Source: CAG-170 sp022779365
GTDB taxonomy: Bacteria; Bacillota; Clostridia; Oscillospirales; Oscillospiraceae
Assembly: GCA_022779365.1 (NCBI GenBank)
Contig: JALFSI010000018.1
Location: 1-61,708, forward strand
Reading direction: 5' to 3'
DNA length: 61,708 nucleotides
The position numbers and the translations under genes were made by a program. Positions within the stretch are counted from its first letter, which is position 1. Every line of letters starts with the position of its first letter. Below, in pieces: positions 56,297 through 61,708 of the stretch. Under the pieces are notes generated by a model. That model did no database searches and was not told the origin of the DNA. It saw nothing but the letters and a program-made list of their open reading frames with translations.

Positions 56297-58531
56297 TCAG
56301 CCTTTCTGCGCGCGCTGAGCGGCGTAATAATTCATCAGGCAACCTTCCAGCAAGATCTGTCGCTCTTCCTTCGTCAGCTCCGGCAGGTGCAGCGTGATGG
56401 GCGTGCAGCCCGCTTTGGTGACGATCTGCGCGGCGACGTCGCGCGCGCCGGACTCGATGGCGGCGCGGATGCCGGGGACGTAGACATAGTCGCCCGCGTC
56501 ATAGTCGAACGCGACGCCCTCGTCGATGGTAAAGGGCATCATGCCCCAGTTGATGCAGTTGGAGCGGTAGCGCTTGGTGGCAAATTCATAGCAGATATTC
56601 GCCGCGCCGCCGAGCACACGCTGGCAGGATGCCGCCTGCTCGCGCGCCGAGCCGTCGCCGGGCTTGTTGGCAAAGATGACCGAGCCGACCGAGAGCGCCT
56701 TGAGCGCTGTTTCGTCCTTGCCGAGCGTCTTCATCACATCCAGAAGCTCCGCGTCGGGCGTACCTGCCTGACGGGACGCTTCGAGCGCCTGTGTCTGCTG
56801 CGCGCGCGCCACATACTGCGGCTCGCGCCGCGAGAGCGCGAACGTCGCCAGCTTCAGCGGGTTCGAGCGGTAGGACGACGTTTCGCCCGACGGGATGAGC
56901 TCGTCCGTGGTGGTGACGGGATCGTGGATGACGCACGCGAGCTTTAAGAGCAGGTCGTCCGTCAGCTTCGGGATCTTCGGCCACTCGGTGATGTTCGGAC
57001 CGAATTTCAGCTCGGCAGTCGCGTCGGGCTTGCCGAAGCCGAAGTAGCAGCGCTTTTCGTACACGCCCGCGTCAAAATGCGCCGCGTGCGGCGCGGGGGC
57101 AGTGTAGTCGATGTCAGTCGCAGCGGTGAGCACACCGTGGTTGCGGGCGGTGGCTGCGATGGAGCGCGCGTCCATGAGCATCACGGCGGCAAGCTGCCCG
57201 TTCGCGGGCTTCGAGCCTTCGCGGTTGGGGAAATTGCGCGTGGTGTGGCGGATGGAGAGCGCATCGTTTGCCGGCACGTCGCCCGCGCCGAAGCACGGAC
57301 CGCAGAAGCAGGGCTTAAAGAGCGCGCCCGCCTCCAAAAGCCGATGCTGCACGCCGCTTTGGATGAGTTCGAGATTGACCGGGATGGACGGCGGATAGAC
57401 CGAGAGCGAAAAATACCCGCAGCCGACGTCGTGCCCATCCAGAATGGCGGCAGCCTCGGCGATGTTATCATACATACCGCCGGAGCAACCGGCGATGATG
57501 CCCTGGTCGATGTGCAGCTTGCCATTTACCAGTTTGTCGGTCAGATGCAGCGACACCTTGCCGCCGAACTGCTGCTGCGCGAGCTGCTCGGTCTGGCGCA
57601 GGATGTCCGCGCCGTTTTCCTGCAAATCGTGAATGGTGAACGCGCGCGAGGGATGGAACGGCAGCGCCGCCATCGGCTCGATCTGTGAGAGGTCAATAAT
57701 AATTGCCGCGTCATACTGCGCGCCCTCAGCGGGCGTGAGCCGGCGGTACGCGTCTGCACGCCCGTGCTGCGCCAGATATTCCTCGACCTTGTCGTCCGTC
57801 TGCCAGATGGAGGACAGACACGCCGTCTCCGTGGTCATCACGTCGATGCCGATGCGGAAATCCATCGGCAGGGAGGCAACGCCCGGACCGGCAAATTCCA
57901 GTACCTTATTCTTGACAAAGCCGCTGTCGTACACCGCGCCGCACAGCGCGATCGCCACGTCGTGCGGACCGACGCCCTGCCGGGGCTTGCCGGTGAGATA
58001 CACCAGCACGACCGGCGGCATGGCGATGTCATAGGTGTTCTCTAAAAGCTGCTTGACGATCTCCGGGCCGCCCTCGCCAACGCCCATCGTGCCAAGCGCG
58101 CCGTAGCGCGTGTGGCTGTCAGAGCCGAGGATCATCCGCCCGCAGCCCGTCATCATTTCGCGCGCGTACTGGTGGATGACCGCCTGATTGGCGGGCACAT
58201 AGATGCCGCCGTATTTTTTTGCGGCGGACAGACCGAATACATGGTCGTCCTCATTGATCGTGCCGCCCACGGCACACAGGCTGTTGTGGCAGTTCGTCAG
58301 CACATAGGGGACGGGGAAGTGGGTCAGACCACTCGCGCGCGCCGTCTGGATGATGCCGACGTAGGTGATGTCGTGCGAGATGAGCGAGTCAAAGCGGATG
58401 CGCAGGTGCTGCTCGTCGCCGGACGAGTGCGCGTGCAGGATCTGCCAAGCGATCGTGCCCGCACGGCTGCCGTCCGCCGCGCTCTGCGGCTTGCCGTTTT
58501 TCAGAACGGTCGGGTTGTTCCAAAGCTGCAT
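56297..58531 (-). CDS. Aconitate hydratase
   Basis: The 744-residue [4Fe-4S] enzyme converts citrate to isocitrate. The cluster cysteines are in IIAGCSGG (near residue 349) and CFCGPCFGAGD (near 409 and 412). HxD-type catalytic residues are in LGSDSHTRYGALGTMGVGEG. The C-terminal swivel domain is present (CYEFATKRYRSNCINWGMMP). I chose the ATG at 58531 (MQLWNNPTVLKNG), preceded by AAGAAGG; the frame is open further upstream without family residues. It is the first gene of the acn-icd operon. The length lies between mitochondrial-type and AcnA-type enzymes. Confidence 0.93.
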   Translation of the reverse strand: MQLWNNPTVLKNGKPQSAADGSRAGTIAWQILHAHSSGDEQHLRIRFDSLISHDITYVGIIQTARASGLTHFPVPYVLTNCHNSLCAVGGTINEDDHVFGLSAAKKYGGIYVPANQAVIHQYAREMMTGCGRMILGSDSHTRYGALGTMGVGEGGPEIVKQLLENTYDIAMPPVVLVYLTGKPRQGVGPHDVAIALCGAVYDSGFVKNKVLEFAGPGVASLPMDFRIGIDVMTTETACLSSIWQTDDKVEEYLAQHGRADAYRRLTPAEGAQYDAAIIIDLSQIEPMAALPFHPSRAFTIHDLQENGADILRQTEQLAQQQFGGKVSLHLTDKLVNGKLHIDQGIIAGCSGGMYDNIAEAAAILDGHDVGCGYFSLSVYPPSIPVNLELIQSGVQHRLLEAGALFKPCFCGPCFGAGDVPANDALSIRHTTRNFPNREGSKPANGQLAAVMLMDARSIAATARNHGVLTAATDIDYTAPAPHAAHFDAGVYEKRCYFGFGKPDATAELKFGPNITEWPKIPKLTDDLLLKLACVIHDPVTTTDELIPSGETSSYRSNPLKLATFALSRREPQYVARAQQTQALEASRQAGTPDAELLDVMKTLGKDETALKALSVGSVIFANKPGDGSAREQAASCQRVLGGAANICYEFATKRYRSNCINWGMMPFTIDEGVAFDYDAGDYVYVPGIRAAIESGARDVAAQIVTKAGCTPITLHLPELTKEERQILLEGCLMNYYAAQRAQKG

Positions 58532-58571
58532 GAATGTTCGCCTTCTTTGCTGTGTAGTTTTGTTTGACAAC

Positions 58572-58600
58572 AGTATAACAGCTTTTGCGCCGTTTCGCAA
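58572..58600 (-). promoter_or_regulatory. Promoter of the aconitase-icd operon
   Basis: On the minus strand TTGCGA (58600-58595), 17 bp, TATACT (58577-58572). Confidence 0.75.
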
Positions 58601-58680
58601 GTAAAAAGTCTACTAAAATTGCAGGCTAAAAAAAGTATAAATTCATTTTTGAAGGATTCGTTGCATGAATGCGCGAGAAA

Positions 58681-58741
58681 ATACTTGGATATGAATTTTT
58701 AAAAAAATATACTTGCATTTTCTAAAAAGATGGTTTACAAT
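58681..58741 (+). promoter_or_regulatory. Citrate synthase promoter with a direct-repeat element
   Basis: TTGCAT (58713-58718), 17 bp, TACAAT (58736-58741). The ten bases ATACTTG[GC]AT occur at 58681-58690 and again at 58709-58718, 28 bp apart, the second overlapping the -35 hexamer. A partial inverted copy, AAGTATA, lies at 58633-58639 toward the aconitase promoter. These could be sites for a regulator of both operons. Confidence 0.6.
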
Positions 58742-58772
58742 GGTGAAAACGATGGACAGGAGGGCACGGACG

Positions 58773-60131
58773 ATGGAAGAGAAAAAGACGCTGTTCGGGC
58801 TGGACGTAGACCGTCTGAATGAGACGATCCGCGCGGAATATGCCATTGATCCGCACTATTATGAGGATCATATGATCAAACGCGGTCTGCGAAATGACGA
58901 CGGAACAGGCGTTCTGGTCGGCGTGAGCAAGGTCGGCAGCGTGCAGGGCTATTATGTGGTGGACGGCGAGCGTGTGCCCACACCCGGCAAGCTGTATTAC
59001 CGCGGCATCAGCGTGGAGGACATCGCCGACGCGCACCGCAAAAACAACACCTTCGGCTTTGAAGAGGTGGCGTATCTGCTGCTGCTGGGGTCTCTTCCCA
59101 CGAAGGAGCAGCAGGCGATCTTCAACCGCGGACTGTCGCAGGCGCGAAAAATGCCCGCCGCCTTTACCGAGGATATGATCCTCAAGGCGCCCAGCCGCGA
59201 CATTATGAACCAGCTCGCACGCAGCGTGCTGGCGCTGTATTCATTTGACGATCAGGCGGACGATATTTCGCTGCCGAATATCCTGCGGCAGTCGATCGAG
59301 CTGGTCAGCCGCTTCCCGCTGATCGCGGCGAACGCCTACGCGGCAAAGCGCCATTATTTCATGGGTGAGTCGCTGGTGCTGCACAATCCGTCGCCGGAGC
59401 TTTCGGTCGCCGAGAATCTGCTGCGCATGATGCGCCCCGACCAGAGCTATACCTCAGAGGAGGCGCATCTGCTCGATCTGATGCTCATCCTGCACGCCGA
59501 GCATTCCAGTAATAACTCGACTTTCGTCTGCCGCGCCATCTCGTCCTCCGGGTCTGACACATACAGCGCCATTGCCGGGGCGGTCGGCTCGCTGAAGGGT
59601 CCGCTGCACGGCGGCGCAAACGCCAAGGTCATGCGGATGTACCGCGACATCTGCGCCAATATCGGACACACGCCGGACGATGCGACGCTGGGCGCATACC
59701 TTGACCGTATCCTGGACGGCGAGGTGGGCGACCGTTCGGGGAAGATCTACGGCTTGGGGCACGCGGTGTACACCATGTCCGATCCGCGCGCGATCGTCAT
59801 TCAGAAATACGCCGCCGATCTGGCGCGTGAAAAGGGCTGCCTTGCCGATCTGGAGCTGATGGAGCGCATCGAGCAGATGGGCATCGAAAAGATCACGAAG
59901 CGCAAGAAGCTGGGCATCCCGATGTGCGCGAACGTGGACTTCTACTCCGGCTTCGTGTACGATATGCTGGGCATCCCCGAGGATCTGTTCACGCCGGTGT
60001 TTGCCGTCGCCCGCATTGCGGGCTGGTGCGCGCACCGTATGGAGGAGGTCGCCACAGGCGGCCGCATCATGCGCCCGGCATACCGCACCGCCCTCAAAAC
60101 GCACGAATACATCCCGCTGGAAGCAAGATGA
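58773..60131 (+). CDS. Citrate synthase
   Basis: The 452-residue enzyme condenses acetyl-CoA and oxaloacetate. Active-site histidines lie in LILHAEHSSNNSTF and KIYGLGHAVY, with SLKGPLHGGANAKV between them; the Asp/Arg region is in NVDFYSGFVYDMLGIP. An N-terminal extension of about 60 residues (DPHYYEDHMIKRGLRNDDGT) is common in Clostridia-type enzymes. I chose the ATG at 58773, with AGGAGG 10 bases upstream; two earlier in-frame ATGs lack such sites. Divergent acn and icd complete the route to 2-oxoglutarate and glutamate. Confidence 0.94.
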   Translation: MEEKKTLFGLDVDRLNETIRAEYAIDPHYYEDHMIKRGLRNDDGTGVLVGVSKVGSVQGYYVVDGERVPTPGKLYYRGISVEDIADAHRKNNTFGFEEVAYLLLLGSLPTKEQQAIFNRGLSQARKMPAAFTEDMILKAPSRDIMNQLARSVLALYSFDDQADDISLPNILRQSIELVSRFPLIAANAYAAKRHYFMGESLVLHNPSPELSVAENLLRMMRPDQSYTSEEAHLLDLMLILHAEHSSNNSTFVCRAISSSGSDTYSAIAGAVGSLKGPLHGGANAKVMRMYRDICANIGHTPDDATLGAYLDRILDGEVGDRSGKIYGLGHAVYTMSDPRAIVIQKYAADLAREKGCLADLELMERIEQMGIEKITKRKKLGIPMCANVDFYSGFVYDMLGIPEDLFTPVFAVARIAGWCAHRMEEVATGGRIMRPAYRTALKTHEYIPLEAR

Positions 60132-60141
60132 TCGAATCTGT

Positions 60142-60169
60142 CCGCCGAAACGAACCCGTTTCGGCGGAT
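60142..60169 (+). terminator. Terminator of the citrate synthase gene
   Basis: A perfect 12-bp stem, TCCGCCGAAACG / CGTTTCGGCGGA, with loop AACC is followed by TTTTCTATTCTTTT. Confidence 0.9.
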
Positions 60170-60204
60170 TTTCTATTCTTTTACGGCAATATGACAGATT
60201 GCTC

Positions 60205-60234
60205 TTGGCAGATGGGGGCGGATTATGGTATAAT
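60205..60234 (+). promoter_or_regulatory. Promoter of the ROK regulator gene
   Basis: TTGGCA (60205-60210), 18 bp, TATAAT (60229-60234) with an extended TGG. Confidence 0.75.
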
Positions 60235-60267
60235 ATCACCAATTATGGGAGAGGGAAACAAAGCAGT

Positions 60268-61476
60268 ATGCGAAAATCGGGACTGAACCTGAGCGGGATC
60301 AAGGAAAATAACCGCGCGCTTATCTTGCAGATGATCTGCACAGCCGGGCAGATCACCCGCAGCGAGCTGGCGGCGCGCTCAAGGCTGTCGCAGATGACGG
60401 TCACGAACATCGTCAACGAGCTTCTCGGCAAAAAGCTCATTGAGGAGCTGCAGCCCGGGGAGCACGCCAAGCTGCCGGGGCGCACGCCGATGGTGCTGCG
60501 TGTATGCGCGCAGGCGCCGGTCATTCTGGGCGTTTTTATCTCCCGCTGCTGGATCTACGGCGCGGTCGGCGATTTTTCCATGCACCTGCTTGACCGCGAC
60601 GAGGTCGCGCTGGGCGAGGTGGAATCGGAGCAGACGGTGCTGGAAAAGCTGCGCCGGCTCGTGCAGACGCTCATCGCCCGCTGCGAGCGCACCATCTGCG
60701 GCATCGGCGTGGCAACGGTCGGTGCGGTGAACCCCGAGAGCGGCAGCATCGCCTATATTACGAGCTTTTATGGCATTGAACGCCTGCAAGTCGCAGATTT
60801 TCTGCGTGAGCAGTTTCCGTACCCGGTCTACGTCGCTAACGATATGCAGGCGGCGGGGCTGTGCGAGCTGTATTTCGGCGTCGGGCGGGAGGAGGACGAT
60901 TTCCTCTACGTCGGCATCACAAACGGCGTGGGCGCAGCGCTGATCTCCAACCGCGAGCTGTTTGAAAGCCACGGCGAAATGGGGCATATGTCCATCAACT
61001 GCAACGGTCCGCAGTGTACCTGCGGCAACACCGGGTGTCTGGAGCTGTATGTCAGCACACCGCGCATTTTGCAGCGCATCCGCGAGGACTGCGGCGTGCA
61101 GCTTTCCACCATGCAGCAGGCGGCGGCACTGGCAATGGAGGATCGCACGGCGTATACAACGCTCTATAATGCGCTGCGCCGCCTGGGCTACGGCATCAAC
61201 AACTACTTAAATCTCATCAACGTCCCCACGGTCGTGCTGGGGCACGACGCGTTCTTCCTGACGGACGAGCTGATCGCCAGTATGCAGGCGCACATCGAGT
61301 CTACCGGCATCGCGGTGCATTTGATGGACCGCGAGCTGCGCATCCTTCGCTCTACCTTTGAGGACATTGCGCCGCTCTACGGCTCACTGTGCGTGTTTTT
61401 ACAGCGCATCTTCCGCGGCGATTATCCGATCGACGAGCTGCTGCTGTCCATCGGACAGGCGGACGGGGCGGTCTGA
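60268..61476 (+). CDS. ROK-family transcriptional regulator (NagC/XylR-like)
   Basis: The 402-residue protein has an N-terminal winged helix: ALILQMICTAGQITRSELAA then RSRLSQMTVTNIVNELLGKK. It is followed by a ROK sugar-kinase-like domain: ICGIGVATVGAVNPESGSIA and VANDMQAAGLCELYFG. The zinc motif is HMSINCNGPQCTCGNTGCLE. Such proteins sense sugars or sugar phosphates and repress catabolic genes. It stands alone behind its own promoter, so its targets are not visible; the ATG at 60268 has only a weak ribosome-binding site (GAGAGGGAAA). Confidence 0.88.
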   Translation: MRKSGLNLSGIKENNRALILQMICTAGQITRSELAARSRLSQMTVTNIVNELLGKKLIEELQPGEHAKLPGRTPMVLRVCAQAPVILGVFISRCWIYGAVGDFSMHLLDRDEVALGEVESEQTVLEKLRRLVQTLIARCERTICGIGVATVGAVNPESGSIAYITSFYGIERLQVADFLREQFPYPVYVANDMQAAGLCELYFGVGREEDDFLYVGITNGVGAALISNRELFESHGEMGHMSINCNGPQCTCGNTGCLELYVSTPRILQRIREDCGVQLSTMQQAAALAMEDRTAYTTLYNALRRLGYGINNYLNLINVPTVVLGHDAFFLTDELIASMQAHIESTGIAVHLMDRELRILRSTFEDIAPLYGSLCVFLQRIFRGDYPIDELLLSIGQADGAV

Positions 61477-61505
61477 TCTTCAGGCTGCCGTCATACAGTA
61501 AAACA

Positions 61506-61523
61506 GCGCGGCATATGCCGCGC
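61506..61523 (+). terminator. Palindromic hairpin after the ROK gene
   Basis: A perfect 18-bp palindrome (GCGCGGCAT/ATGCCGCGC) has no U-run; weak terminator or structural element. Confidence 0.5.
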
Positions 61524-61567
61524 CGTACATAAACGAAACCGACTACGAACAGAAAAGGAGAAACGAT

Positions 61568-61708
61568 ATGGGTCTTATCAAAGCTGCATTGGGTGCGGCC
61601 GGCGGCGTGCTGGCTGACCAGTGGAAGGAGTATTTTTACTGCGAGGCGATCCCTGAGAGCGTGCTGGCGGTCAAGGGGCTGCACCGCGTGTCGGGGCGGA
61701 GCAGCAAC
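61568..61708 (+). CDS. SPFH/YdjI-like protein, partial (cut by window edge)
   Basis: The first 47 codons read MGLIKAALGAAGGVLADQWK then EYFYCEAIPESVLAVKGLHR. This matches the start of SPFH-domain proteins of the YdjI/virion-core-like family found in Firmicutes. AAAAGGAG lies 9 bases before the ATG. Family members are membrane-surface scaffolds often linked to envelope stress. The rest of the gene lies outside the window. Confidence 0.75.
   Translation, partial: MGLIKAALGAAGGVLADQWKEYFYCEAIPESVLAVKGLHRVSGRSSN

Overview
The window looks like a stretch of chromosome from a GC-rich, Gram-positive anaerobic member of the Clostridia, most plausibly an Oscillospiraceae-type gut bacterium. This is inferred from purine-rich Shine-Dalgarno sites, lipoprotein signal peptides without outer-membrane genes, a protein made only of a Spo0A DNA-binding domain, an RsgI/PepSY anti-sigma protein, an S-layer-homology (SLH) surface protein, MetA with the acetyl-CoA-type Glu111, and a GEMM-I cyclic-di-GMP riboswitch. 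The species cannot be named from the sequence alone.

Layout. 1-3.0 kb: a broken C-terminal tail of an RlmD/RumA-type methyltransferase, then an ECF sigma factor with a membrane anti-sigma protein carrying four PepSY repeats. 3.1-6.3 kb: metY-metA-degV; metA and metY together form an acetyl-dependent route from homoserine to homocysteine. 6.4-7.3 kb: antitoxin debris and an XRE/Spo0A_C regulator pair. 7.6-9.8 kb: an M3 oligopeptidase and a membrane protein. 10-17.6 kb: a complete oligopeptide-type ABC importer (SBP, two permeases, two ATPases, a small membrane protein). 17.6-18.0 kb: a dense array of hairpins. 18-21.6 kb: a heterodimeric ABC exporter, convergent with an M14 carboxypeptidase lipoprotein.

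23.5-34.8 kb is the most system-like accessory block. It has LacI/cre-like operator sites, two different FucI/AraA-type sugar isomerases, a lipoprotein SBP, a ribose-type ATPase, two permeases, an L-rhamnose-mutarotase-like protein, an RpiB/LacAB-type isomerase, and a LacI repressor fused to a second, cytoplasmic, ABC-type solute-binding domain. There is no kinase and no aldolase, so the sugar and the pathway cannot be assigned.

34.9-42.1 kb: a MATE pump, an orphan prepilin, a rearrangement scar joining fragments of a SAM-hydroxide-adenosyltransferase gene and a LysR gene, a cysteine-rich protein of unknown function, a BlaI/M56 pair behind a promoter covered by three related operator copies, and a D-serine-dehydratase-like enzyme with RidA behind a duplicated 35-bp operator. 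42.2-49.1 kb: gene debris, a c-di-GMP riboswitch, a truncated Wzz gene, a 1,596-residue SLH beta-helix surface protein, an IS66 remnant and a truncated nucleotidyltransferase, bounded by tRNA-Thr(GGT).

49.6-55.0 kb: a TetR regulator and a membrane-quality/glycolipid operon (HdeD-like, FtsH, HdeD-like, CrtO-like acyltransferase, UgtP-like glucosyltransferase). 55.1-60.1 kb: icd and aconitase divergent from citrate synthase, the oxidative TCA half-branch leading to 2-oxoglutarate. 60.2-61.7 kb: a ROK regulator and the start of an SPFH/YdjI-like gene, cut by the window edge.
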